DNA from: a virus
IMG/VR virus record: IMGVR_UViG_3300037042_000544
Coordinates: 1 to 31,700 of that record
Strand: one strand, 5' to 3'
DNA: 31,700 nt
Shown here: one piece after another, positions 1 through 6,710 of the stretch
Layout: each line of letters opens with the position of its first letter
Numbering within the stretch: the first letter of the stretch is position 1
The notes under the pieces: model-generated
Database searches by the model: none
What the model was told of the DNA's origin: nothing
Seen by the model: only the letters and a program-made list of their open reading frames with translations
Program-made: the position numbers and the translations under genes

Positions 1-2
1 CC

Positions 3-200
3 ATGATAGCATCGTTGATTGCTTGGTTTGTCATGGAACAGTTTGAGATGGACTCGATGTATAAGGCAGTTGCTTATGGATTGGTTGGGTTAAATAGTCC
101 TGAGATTATAAATGGTGTTCTTAAAATAAGTGGGCAGTTTGCAGAAAACCCCATGTCATTCATAAAAAAAGAACAACCAAAACCTAAAAGGAAGCGATGA
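3..200 (+). CDS. Holin-like membrane protein, possibly 5'-truncated
   Basis: A 65-residue reading frame starts at the window edge, so the true start may lie upstream. Residues 3-11 are hydrophobic. A second segment around AYGLVGLNSPEIINGVLKI (24-42) has the small-residue-rich, membrane-compatible look of the C-terminal half of LydA/superfamily III-type phage holins. The protein ends in a basic tail (KKEQPKPKRKR), which normally sits in the cytoplasm. The stop overlaps the next start as ATGA (197-200), pointing to translational coupling. The following genes are lysis genes, which supports a role in inner-membrane permeabilization. The family assignment is tentative because only the C-terminal part may be visible; it could simply be a small membrane protein. 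Confidence 0.5.
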   Translation: MIASLIAWFVMEQFEMDSMYKAVAYGLVGLNSPEIINGVLKISGQFAENPMSFIKKEQPKPKRKR

Positions 201-853
201 AGAATATACTGCTAATAATCCTAACCGCTATTATACTATCGGTTGCAGGATTCGGAAAGTACGTTGAATACACTATCAATAAAACTGCTACAAGTATTTA
301 TGAAGACAGATTGGTTCCTCAACCATATTTAAGCAGGAAATTTGACTACTACGGGTCAACCATCCAAGACCAAATAAAAGTTATAAAGGGTGGTAAGATT
401 GACCTAATTGCTATCCAAAAAGAGAAGGACATCACCGACACGATGTGGAGGGCATATCTCAAAACATATCAAACGCCTGAAGAGAAAGAGGTAAGTGATA
501 AGGCACAAATGCACATTGATAGTGCTGATGCGTATTTTATCAAAATAACTGAGGATGGATATGTTACTGATGATGAGGCAAAGGAGATGGATGCAAGAAT
601 TTATCCTGTTCTTGAATACGTTAATGACTTGATTAATATTCAGACAACAATAGGAGCAAGGGATACGAAGGGTATGATTAACCTTCTTGACAAGTTTTCC
701 AACTTCATGATTGGAGCTATTGCTCTTGCTATTGCGCTTCTTGGTTCTATTATATATGACATGATTAAAAAGCCGAAGGTTGTAAAGAAGCCTATAAAGA
801 AAGCTGTAAAGAAGGTTGTAAAGAAGGCAGCACCTAAAAAGAAAAAGAAATGA
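197..853 (+). CDS. Two-TM protein with 4HB_MCP-like extracytoplasmic sensor domain
   Basis: 218 residues. An N-terminal membrane helix (about 3-20) is followed by a roughly 145-residue helical domain and a second membrane helix (about 170-189), then a very basic C-tail (191-218) made of KK(A/P)-type repeats. The helical domain starts with IYEDRLVPQPYL (34-45) and continues with a W-x-x-Y-L-x-T-Y segment (84-91), a TPEEKE turn, a YP helix start (136-137) and NDLINIQTT (143-151). This pattern is what I know from the four-helix-bundle ligand-binding domain of methyl-accepting chemotaxis proteins (4HB_MCP_1). HAMP and signalling domains are absent. The predicted topology is N-in, sensor in the periplasm, C-tail in the cytoplasm. 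It overlaps both neighbours by ATGA, so it is translated with the lysis genes. Function is unknown; a holin regulator or antiholin is a hypothesis. Confidence 0.65.
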   Translation: MKNILLIILTAIILSVAGFGKYVEYTINKTATSIYEDRLVPQPYLSRKFDYYGSTIQDQIKVIKGGKIDLIAIQKEKDITDTMWRAYLKTYQTPEEKEVSDKAQMHIDSADAYFIKITEDGYVTDDEAKEMDARIYPVLEYVNDLINIQTTIGARDTKGMINLLDKFSNFMIGAIALAIALLGSIIYDMIKKPKVVKKPIKKAVKKVVKKAAPKKKKK

Positions 854-1284
854 GGTACATATTAATAATTTGTCTGCTATTTAGTCTTAGTGCAAAGGGT
901 CAGTATTATGTTATGGTAGCTCCAAATGTGGCGTTTAATACCCCATTAAAAGATATCAAGAATCTTTTGGGAGGAACGATTGAAGTAGGGAAGTATTTTG
1001 GGCAAACAGCTGTTGGGATTAATAGTGGTTGGTGGACTTATGACAGCAAAGACTTCTATCAAGAACTTATGGTTACATTCCCAATATACTTGAACTTTAG
1101 TGTCACCTCTGCTATTGGGTACTTTTACCACCATAAGGACATTACCATGGAATATGATTTGAATTATACACTACCTTTGAACAAGAAATATTCATTTGTT
1201 TTAAGCTATGGAGTTCAGAGTGCTTTTGGAGGAACCTATGCTTCGTACTCTTTAGGTATTAATAAAGACTTTAAAATAAAATAA
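850..1284 (+). CDS. Exported outer-membrane beta-barrel-like protein
   Basis: 144 residues. It has a clear signal peptide: MRY, hydrophobic core IILIICLLF-like (4-11), and a probable cleavage after AKG before Q18, a common Bacteroidota pattern. The mature part (about 126 residues) is rich in Tyr, Phe, Gly and Asn and alternates hydrophobic and polar residues in many 8-11 residue strands. Examples are YYVMVAPNVAF, TAVGINSGWWTY, SFVLSYGVQSAF and YASYSLGINKDF. This fits a small 8-strand barrel of OmpX/Ail type. A C-terminal aromatic residue is not present (it ends DFKIK). It overlaps the previous gene by ATGA, and the next gene follows after one base. Phage-borne OmpX-like proteins such as lambda Lom are known; a role in masking receptors or in envelope disruption is inference. 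Confidence 0.6.
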   Translation: MRYILIICLLFSLSAKGQYYVMVAPNVAFNTPLKDIKNLLGGTIEVGKYFGQTAVGINSGWWTYDSKDFYQELMVTFPIYLNFSVTSAIGYFYHHKDITMEYDLNYTLPLNKKYSFVLSYGVQSAFGGTYASYSLGINKDFKIK

Positions 1285-1285
1285 G

Positions 1286-1504
1286 ATGAAACAATTCTTT
1301 TGCGAAGAAAACGGAAGGTTATCAATGAAAAGGCTATGCGGATTTATTTGTGTTGTTGTAATTTGTATTACAACATATCATAATTCGTTTTACGAAACTG
1401 AACCATCAGAAGCATTGGTGTACTCTGTATCTGCTCTTGCGTTCGGTTGCCTAGGATTAACATCTGCTGAAAAAATATTTAAGAAAGATGAAAACAAAGA
1501 TTAG
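1286..1504 (+). CDS. Small two-TM putative holin
   Basis: 72 residues. A basic, polar N-terminus (1-17) is followed by a hydrophobic helix around GFICVVVICITTY (19-31), a short acidic loop (ETEPSE) and a second helix around VYSVSALAFGCLGLTS (45-60). It ends in a charged tail (AEKIFKKDENKD). The size and two-helix hairpin fit class II holins. The ENGRLSMKRL start and the G-L-T-S-A-E-K end resemble small holin-like proteins I associate with Bacteroidota phages. The last 17 bases overlap the spanin gene, as often seen in lysis cassettes. With the holin-like fragment at 3-200 this makes two candidate holins, so one might be an antiholin. The exact role cannot be read from the sequence. Confidence 0.6.
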   Translation: MKQFFCEENGRLSMKRLCGFICVVVICITTYHNSFYETEPSEALVYSVSALAFGCLGLTSAEKIFKKDENKD

Positions 1505-1943
1505 TCTTTTATTGCTATTATTGGTTGGATGCAACCCGGTAAAACAGGTCCTTCGTGACCAAGAGAAGTTGGAGGAAGTGGCAAAGGTTGTGGTAAAAGG
1601 GGGGTGGTGCGCTAATGACACCACGTTTATTACAACATCAGATACGCTTGTTGAGGTGGACACATTGGTGCGTATTGATACGCTAACCGACACTTATGTC
1701 TTTAATGACACCGTTCACATCACCAAGTGGAAGACAAGGGATATTATTAAGTCTATAACAATACATGACACGATTAAGTCATTCATTGTTGATAACGCCC
1801 GTGTAAGGCTATTGCAGGCTGATAGCGTAAAATTTACTAACTTAGCGAATGATTATAAGGCGAAAGCCGATAGTCGTTTGAATTGGTTAATATTCCTTTT
1901 GGTGATTATTGCATTGTTTGTTTATTTAAAACTTAAAAAATGA
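1488..1943 (+). CDS. Unimolecular spanin (u-spanin) candidate
   Basis: 151 residues with both anchors expected of a u-spanin. There is a lipoprotein signal with lipobox LVGC (12-15, Cys15 to be lipidated for the outer membrane). A C-terminal membrane helix (about 132-147, WLIFLLVIIALFVYL) ends in KLKK and would sit in the inner membrane. The linking periplasmic part begins with a short helix (18-37) and then alternates D-T pairs with hydrophobic residues (D52, D58, D64, D68, D74), a beta-strand pattern. A charged helix (103-130) comes before the membrane anchor. Phage T1 gp11 has the same layout and fuses inner and outer membranes in the last lysis step. It overlaps the holin candidate by 17 bases and the M15 gene by ATGA. 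The assignment rests on architecture; u-spanins share little sequence. Confidence 0.75.
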   Translation: MKTKISLLLLLLVGCNPVKQVLRDQEKLEEVAKVVVKGGWCANDTTFITTSDTLVEVDTLVRIDTLTDTYVFNDTVHITKWKTRDIIKSITIHDTIKSFIVDNARVRLLQADSVKFTNLANDYKAKADSRLNWLIFLLVIIALFVYLKLKK

Positions 1944-2404
1944 AGCTTAGTGAACACCTTGACCTATCAGAAGTAATAAGGTCTGAATCTGCAAAACGTA
2001 ATGGCATCTCAAATATGCCAACAGCACAGCACATTGAAAACTTTAAGTTATTGGCAGAGAAAGTATTTCAGCCAATCAGAGAGCACTTCAGATGCCCTAT
2101 ACATATCTCAAGTGGATACAGGTCCAAGGAGCTCAATTCTATCATTGGGGGGAGTAGTTCGTCACAACATTGTACGGGCGAAGCGATTGACGTGGATATG
2201 GATGGTACGCCAAATGGCGTTACCAATAGGATGGTTTTCGACTACATCAAGGACAATCTTGAATTTGACCAATTGATTTATGAGTTTGGTGATGCAAACA
2301 ATCCTGATTGGGTTCATGTGTCTTACGAGTCAAGTGGAAAACAAAGGAAGCAAGTGTTAAAGGCGGTCAGAGTAAATGGAAAGACTCAGTACGTGGCAAT
2401 ATGA
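1940..2404 (+). CDS. M15-family peptidoglycan peptidase (endolysin)
   Basis: 154 residues, a single catalytic domain of the M15 (Peptidase_M15_3, D-Ala-D-Ala carboxypeptidase/endopeptidase-like) fold. Zinc and catalytic residues are visible: SGYRSKELN (58-66) contains the conserved Arg61, SSSQHCTGEAIDVD (73-86) carries the metal ligands His77 and Asp84, and DWVHVSY (123-129) supplies His126. The N-terminal segment LSEVIRSESAKRNGISN matches the usual start of phage M15 endolysins. It should cut peptide cross-links in the cell wall. No signal peptide or wall-binding domain is present, so it needs a holin to reach the wall. It is translationally coupled to the spanin (ATGA, 1940-1943) and closes the lysis cassette; 20 bases follow before the tail-fibre gene. 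Confidence 0.92.
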   Translation: MKLSEHLDLSEVIRSESAKRNGISNMPTAQHIENFKLLAEKVFQPIREHFRCPIHISSGYRSKELNSIIGGSSSSQHCTGEAIDVDMDGTPNGVTNRMVFDYIKDNLEFDQLIYEFGDANNPDWVHVSYESSGKQRKQVLKAVRVNGKTQYVAI

Positions 2405-2424
2405 GGAAGTAAAAAAAACAGTAG

Positions 2425-5400
2425 ATGGCTAAAATAAGTACATATCCCATAATATCTATACCAACTTTAAATGACTTATTGATTGGTACTGATGTAGATA
2501 ATCTCAATGAGACCAAGAATTTTACTATTGGGGATATTGCTAATTTAATCATTGTAGGCAACTATGTTCCATACATAGGTGCTACTACCGATGTGGACTT
2601 AGGCATACACAGTATTACTGCTTCTTCTTTTATTGTTCCGGGTGGACTATCTACTGAGTTTGTAAAGGCTGATGGTAGCCTTGACTCTACTGTTTACCAA
2701 CCTGCCGGTAACTATATTACGGGTCTTAGTGGTGAAGCTACTGCTTCAGGACCCGGTGTGTCTGCTGTTGTATTAGACAATGGTGCTGTTATTGGGAAGG
2801 TTCTTACGGGGCTGACCATAACAGGTGGTTCAATATCTAGTTCTGACAGCATATTGCAGGCTTTTGGAAAGCTGCAGAATCAAGTAAATGGGTTGTATGG
2901 CGGAGCAATATACCAAGGAACTTGGAACGCTTTAACCAATACTCCGACATTAACTAGTAGTGTTGGTGTACAAGGGTACTATTATATTGTAAGTGTTGCA
3001 GGGAATACCGTCCTTGACGGTATATCTGATTGGAATGTTGGTGATTGGGCAATTTTTGATGGTACGGCATGGCAGCAAGTTGACAATACTGACACTGTGG
3101 TGTCTGTAAATGGTCAAGTGGGTGTTGTTGTTTTAACAACTACAGACATTGCTGAAGGAACTAATCTATACTATACTGACACTAGGGCAAGAGCTTCACT
3201 TACACTTACTACAACAGGAAGCAGTGGAGCTTCTACTTATAATAATTTAACGGGTGCGTTCAATATACCCAACTATACTCTTTCGGGTCTTGGTGGTGTA
3301 CCATCTAGCAGGCAATTAAGCATAAATGGCACAGCTTATGACCTTTCTGCTGATAGGTCTTGGTCTGTAGGTACGGTTACAAGCATCGGCACTAGTGGTC
3401 CTTTAACGGGCGGTACAATAACCGGTAGTGGAACGATAGGAATTACGCAATCGGGTGCTGCCTCAGATGGTTATCTGTCGAGTACTGATTGGAATACATT
3501 CAATAACAAGCAGAATGCATTGGTTAATCCTGTTACGGGAACGGGCACTGTGTATTATATACCGATGTGGTCAGCTGTTACAGCTTTGACCGATAGCATT
3601 ATATCTTATTCGTCTAATGTAGTTAACTATAATTACAACTCAGCATCAGGTGCTACTGTAAATTATATCAACACAAATGGTACTGCTTACACCTATACTA
3701 TTCAAATGAATAATACAGGTACTAGGCAGACATACCATTCATACACTGATGGCAATATTATTCAACGCATTAATAGCAATGACGTTAGTAGGAACCTTCA
3801 GAGTGGTCAGTTTGTGCTTCCTTATTATACCGCAACAAGTTCATTTACGGGAACTAGTGTAGGGTATTTAGGGTTTGATGCTTCAGGCAATATACTTACT
3901 CTTGCTATTCCAAGTCTTTCCGGTTATGTAACGGGTAGCGGAGTAGCAGGACAGGTAACATTTTGGGATTCAACTACTAATATAACAGGTAGTAATAATC
4001 TGTTTTGGGATGCTGCTAATGCGAGGTTGGGGATTGGGACTAATTCACCAACAAGAAAATTACACGTTGTTGGAACAAGTGTTTTGTTTCAAAATGCAGG
4101 TACTTTTGAATTGGATTTACTTAACACTACAAGCGGAAATTATTTAAGAGCAGTCGCAGGAGCAACAGATTCAAATATTGGAACTATCCAAAATATTCCA
4201 TTCAGCGTTATAATGAATGGCACAAGAGTTGGTCAGTTTACAAGCACCAATGGGAATCTTATCCTCCAAAACGGAGGAACATTTACAGACGCAGGCTATC
4301 GTCTTGATGTACAAGGAACTGCGAGGGTGAGTGGGGCAGCTACGTTCAGCAATCTTGCAGGTACAGGAACAAGGTTAGTTGTTGCTGACACAAATGGACT
4401 ACTGTCCACTCAATCAATAGGAAGTGGTGTAGTAACAGGAACGGGTACAACTAACTACCTAGCGAAATGGACAAGTGGGAGTGCGATAGGGAATAGCTTG
4501 ATTTATGATGATGGAACAAATGTAGGGATTGGTACTACAACTCCATTTACTAAATTAGAAATTATTGGTAAACTTCAAGTTGGAGAAGGCGGTACTACCG
4601 GAATAGCAGGTGCAAGTGTTGTAAACTTATATAAATTAGCTAATCCAAGAATATCCTTTTATGATGATGTTGACCACGAGGCTTCTATTGGAGTTGTAAC
4701 TGTTGGAGGTTTTACTTATGGTTCATTAACGTTTAATGTTGGTTCAGGAACGCCTGAACGTATGCGTATAACCTCTGGCGGCAACCTCCTTGTAAATTCC
4801 ACCACCGATAACGGCAATCGTTTGCAGGTCACGGGGAATGGGTATTTTAGTGCGAATGTGGGGATAGGAACTGCTGGACCATATTTTGCAAAACTTCAAG
4901 TAAACGCAAGTGGTGCAGGATTTCAAGATGCATTAATATTAGAAAATACAAATTCAGCAGCAGCTAATTTAGGTACTGCATTAACATTTGCAGGAGTAGG
5001 AAGTGCCGCTCAAACAGTAATAAGAAGTGCTTGGGATGGTGCAGCAACTACCGATGCCTATATGTCATTTTTGACAAAAGGTTCTGGTTCTGTAACAGAA
5101 CGTATGCGACTCACCTCCTCTGGCAACCTCGGATTGGGAGTAACGCCGAGTGCATGGTGGTCTACTGTAAAAGTTTTAGAGCTACCAAATGGAGTTTCAT
5201 TTTTTAGCAATACATCAGTACCAGCATCAAGCATAACTACAAATGCATTTTTTAATACTTCTACAACTTGGATTTACAAAACATCAGCACAAGCAACCAG
5301 GTATGACCAATATCAAGGTCAACACCAATGGTACAACGCCCCATCCGGAACCGCAGGAAACGCAATCACGTTCACCCAAGCGATGACGCTGACAAGTGGT

Positions 5401-5838
5401 GGCAATCTGCTTGTAGGCACAACTGCTGACCAAGGCTATCGTGTGCAAATAACAGGCAGTGGTGATAATATGCTGAATGTATGGGGTGCAACAGCTCCAT
5501 CAATTAGGCTTGACAATGCTGCAAGTGGAGCAACGCAAAGGTTTGTTATAGGTCTTGCAACAGCTACAAATAACTTTATACAGGGTGCAAGTGCAGGTGA
5601 TGTGTGTATAACTACAGCAACAGCATCTCCAATGGTGTTTGGAATGTGGCAGACTAGTACAGCAAGTGAGGCGATGCGTATCACTACATCTAACAATCTG
5701 CTTATAAACAAAACTGCAGATGGTGGGCAAAAGCTTCAGGTTAGTGGAAAGGTTAACTTTGCATCACTTCCAACATCAGCAACAGGATTAAGTGCAGGGG
5801 ATATATGGAATAATGGAGGCGTACTTAACATAGTTTAA
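2425..5838 (+). CDS. Tail fibre with repeated beta-rich modules
   Basis: 1137 residues. The N-terminal 42 residues (IS-Y, LIGTDV, NETKN, IGDI motifs) recur in the 79-residue protein at 6219 and probably attach the fibre to the virion. Residues about 163-234 form a W/G-rich domain (YQGTWN, GDWAIFDG, WQQVD) resembling small carbohydrate-binding domains of phage fibres. From about 533 on, repeated modules appear: LGIGT/VGIGT at 535, 700 and 812 with a variant at 902; and E-R/A-M-R-I/L-T boxes at 778, 892 and 1082 (with a QAMTLT variant at 985). These are followed by NLLVN/NLLVG/NLLIN and then by RLQV/RVQI/KLQV strands. Such units are typical of trimeric Bacteroidota phage fibres. The C-terminus is a short DIWNNGGVLNIV end, and I see no S74 self-cleaving chaperone. 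Receptor binding is the likely role. Confidence 0.85.
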   Translation: MAKISTYPIISIPTLNDLLIGTDVDNLNETKNFTIGDIANLIIVGNYVPYIGATTDVDLGIHSITASSFIVPGGLSTEFVKADGSLDSTVYQPAGNYITGLSGEATASGPGVSAVVLDNGAVIGKVLTGLTITGGSISSSDSILQAFGKLQNQVNGLYGGAIYQGTWNALTNTPTLTSSVGVQGYYYIVSVAGNTVLDGISDWNVGDWAIFDGTAWQQVDNTDTVVSVNGQVGVVVLTTTDIAEGTNLYYTDTRARASLTLTTTGSSGASTYNNLTGAFNIPNYTLSGLGGVPSSRQLSINGTAYDLSADRSWSVGTVTSIGTSGPLTGGTITGSGTIGITQSGAASDGYLSSTDWNTFNNKQNALVNPVTGTGTVYYIPMWSAVTALTDSIISYSSNVVNYNYNSASGATVNYINTNGTAYTYTIQMNNTGTRQTYHSYTDGNIIQRINSNDVSRNLQSGQFVLPYYTATSSFTGTSVGYLGFDASGNILTLAIPSLSGYVTGSGVAGQVTFWDSTTNITGSNNLFWDAANARLGIGTNSPTRKLHVVGTSVLFQNAGTFELDLLNTTSGNYLRAVAGATDSNIGTIQNIPFSVIMNGTRVGQFTSTNGNLILQNGGTFTDAGYRLDVQGTARVSGAATFSNLAGTGTRLVVADTNGLLSTQSIGSGVVTGTGTTNYLAKWTSGSAIGNSLIYDDGTNVGIGTTTPFTKLEIIGKLQVGEGGTTGIAGASVVNLYKLANPRISFYDDVDHEASIGVVTVGGFTYGSLTFNVGSGTPERMRITSGGNLLVNSTTDNGNRLQVTGNGYFSANVGIGTAGPYFAKLQVNASGAGFQDALILENTNSAAANLGTALTFAGVGSAAQTVIRSAWDGAATTDAYMSFLTKGSGSVTERMRLTSSGNLGLGVTPSAWWSTVKVLELPNGVSFFSNTSVPASSITTNAFFNTSTTWIYKTSAQATRYDQYQGQHQWYNAPSGTAGNAITFTQAMTLTSGGNLLVGTTADQGYRVQITGSGDNMLNVWGATAPSIRLDNAASGATQRFVIGLATATNNFIQGASAGDVCITTATASPMVFGMWQTSTASEAMRITTSNNLLINKTADGGQKLQVSGKVNFASLPTSATGLSAGDIWNNGGVLNIV
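4018..5757 (+). repeat. Degenerate repeat modules of the tail fibre
   Basis: Protein-level repeats inside the fibre gene: G-I-G-T strand turns near 4027, 4522 and 4858 with a G-L-G variant near 5128; MR-I/L-T boxes near 4756, 5098 and 5668 with an M-T-L-T variant near 5377; each MR-T box leads into a NLL(V/I) or NLGLG strand. Spacing is irregular (about 90-170 residues), so these are domain repeats rather than a tandem DNA array. Short stretches around 4765-4850, 5096-5150 and 5335-5410 use more C-ending codons than the DNA between them. Confidence 0.7.
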
Positions 5839-5864
5839 ACAATTAAAAACAAATAAAAATGGCA
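5833..5864 (+). promoter_or_regulatory. A-rich translation leader shared with the capsid gene
   Basis: The 20 bases between the fibre stop and the DUF7936 start read ACAATT, AAAAAC, AAATAAAA. They align base for base with two single-base shifts to the 20-base leader of the major capsid gene (13830-13849). Both are preceded by GTT-TAA (last Val codon and stop of the upstream gene) and followed by ATGGCA. Bacteroidota initiate from A-rich, unstructured leaders, so this is read as a strong ribosome-loading site. Confidence 0.5.
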
Positions 5865-6209
5865 ACAACAAATTTTGAGTGGGTCATCAGCCAATTAAAT
5901 TGCGCTGTAGAATCAGAAGGACTTCCTGATGTAATCAATATGATTCATTGGAGGTATAACGCAACACAAGTGGATGGAGACAAGACTTGGTTTGCTGAGA
6001 CGTATGGTGCTACAGCCGTAGCTCAACCAAATCCACAAAACTTCATCCCTTACGCAGATGTAACTGAGGCTGAAGTGATTGGATGGTTAGAGGCAATCCT
6101 TCCTGTAGATGCTATGCAAGCAGGCTTGGAAGCTAACATTAACCTGCAAATCAACCCTGTTGAGGTGACACTCCCTCTTCCATGGGCAACAACCAATAAT
6201 TTAGTTTAA
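5859..6209 (+). CDS. DUF7936-like small virion-associated protein
   Basis: 116 residues. The pattern FEWVISQL, then IHWRYNAT, PYADVTEAEVIGWLEAIL and finally NPVEVTLPLPW (near 98-108) matches the small family I know as DUF7936. These proteins are common beside tail-fibre or capsid genes in podoviruses of aquatic bacteria. The domain is beta-rich N-terminally and helical C-terminally; no catalytic motif is visible. Its function is unknown in the family; a structural or decoration role is plausible. The start ATG is preceded by a 20-base A-rich spacer with no Shine-Dalgarno sequence. That spacer, together with the upstream GTT-TAA end and the following ATGGCA, is nearly identical to the leader of the major capsid gene at 13850. 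This suggests the product is made in large amounts. Confidence 0.65.
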   Translation: MATTNFEWVISQLNCAVESEGLPDVINMIHWRYNATQVDGDKTWFAETYGATAVAQPNPQNFIPYADVTEAEVIGWLEAILPVDAMQAGLEANINLQINPVEVTLPLPWATTNNLV

Positions 6210-6214
6210 ATTTG
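6207..6214 (+). promoter_or_regulatory. TAnnTTTG box (Bacteroidota -7-like)
   Basis: TAAATTTG overlaps the TAA stop of the DUF7936 gene and ends 4 bases before the ATG at 6219, followed by TA. It matches the Bacteroidota primary-sigma -7 element. No TTG -33 element is seen 17-23 bases upstream. A transcript from here would be almost leaderless. Chance occurrence in AT-rich DNA is possible. Confidence 0.3.
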
Positions 6215-6218
6215 TACA

Positions 6219-6458
6219 ATGGGAAGAATTAGTTCATACTCGACAGACGGAAGTGTTTCCGTTAATGACAAGTTAATTGGCACTGATGTTAATAGTTCAA
6301 ATGAGACAAAGAACTATTTGATTGGCGATATATTATCTTTGCCTTTACCAAGCGTTCCTGTATATGCAAATAATGCAGCTGCTGTAGCAGCAGGATTGGC
6401 TTTGAACAAAGTTTATAGGATTACCGGAACGGATTACTTAGGAGTAGTCCACGCATAA
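6219..6458 (+). CDS. Mini tail protein sharing the fibre N-terminal domain
   Basis: 79 residues. Residues 1-38 align with the first 38 or so residues of the 1137-residue fibre: M-x-R/K-IS-S/T-Y, ND-x-LIGTDV, NETKN and IGDI are shared. The second half, PVYANNAAAVAAGLALNKVYRI (49-70) and then VVHA, is a short motif I know from the ends of phage tail and fibre proteins (Y-x-N-N-A-A-A, A-x-G-L, Y-x-T). The protein is thus a virion-attachment domain joined directly to a short cap, without the repeats. It could be a competing short fibre, a cap for unused fibre sockets, or the remnant of an exchanged fibre. A TAnnTTTG box sits just before the start. Confidence 0.65.
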   Translation: MGRISSYSTDGSVSVNDKLIGTDVNSSNETKNYLIGDILSLPLPSVPVYANNAAAVAAGLALNKVYRITGTDYLGVVHA

Positions 6459-6469
6459 ATAATAATTTA

Positions 6470-6482
6470 ATCAAATCAAATG
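6470..6482 (+). promoter_or_regulatory. Repeated ATCAAAT leader element
   Basis: ATCAAATCAAATG runs into the start codon at 6480. Similar doubled (A)TCAAA leaders precede the starts at 12729 and 15339. No Shine-Dalgarno sequence is present. Whether it is a translation signal or an operator cannot be told. Confidence 0.3.
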
Positions 6483-6710
6483 CAAGATATAAGGAAAATA
6501 TCTGTTGGTCCCGACTATAAGGGTGGTGCTATGCACTACATTATAGGTCAAAAAATCTTGAACGAGACGAATGAAATACATCTTATTAAGTATGATGTAG
6601 ACAATAAATCGTTTAAGATTTACATAATCAACGATGGAAATGAAGTAATTCTTTGGAAGGAATTCAATTCCACAATCCCTGTATCTGTAGAATATAATAT
6701 AAACTACTGA
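6480..6710 (+). CDS. Small conserved phage protein of unknown function
   Basis: 76 residues, no signal peptide or membrane helix. The opening RKISVGPDYKGGAMHYIIGQ (5-24) and the end WKEFNSTIPVSVEYNINY (59-76) look like a family I have seen in Bacteroidota phages next to the GroES-like and oxygenase genes, with no known function. The middle (IHLIKYDVDNKSFKIYIIND) alternates hydrophobic and charged residues, suggesting a small beta-sheet protein. The stop and the next start share one base (TGATG at 6708-6712), so it is coupled to the gene at 6710. It opens the three-gene accessory block between the fibre and packaging genes. I cannot assign a role. Confidence 0.6.
   Translation: MQDIRKISVGPDYKGGAMHYIIGQKILNETNEIHLIKYDVDNKSFKIYIINDGNEVILWKEFNSTIPVSVEYNINY

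Noticed and set aside
1597-1606. G-rich stretch in the spanin gene as a possible structured RNA
   Set aside because: It is a single short G-run within coding sequence with no matching C-run or further G-tracts nearby.
4018-5838. Diversity-generating retroelement variable region at the fibre end
   Set aside because: No reverse transcriptase, no template repeat and no adenine-biased variable repeat pair is visible in the window.
5680-5838. S74 intramolecular chaperone at the fibre C-terminus
   Set aside because: The protein ends shortly after the last repeat without the SDxRxKxxI type start or helical bundle of that domain.
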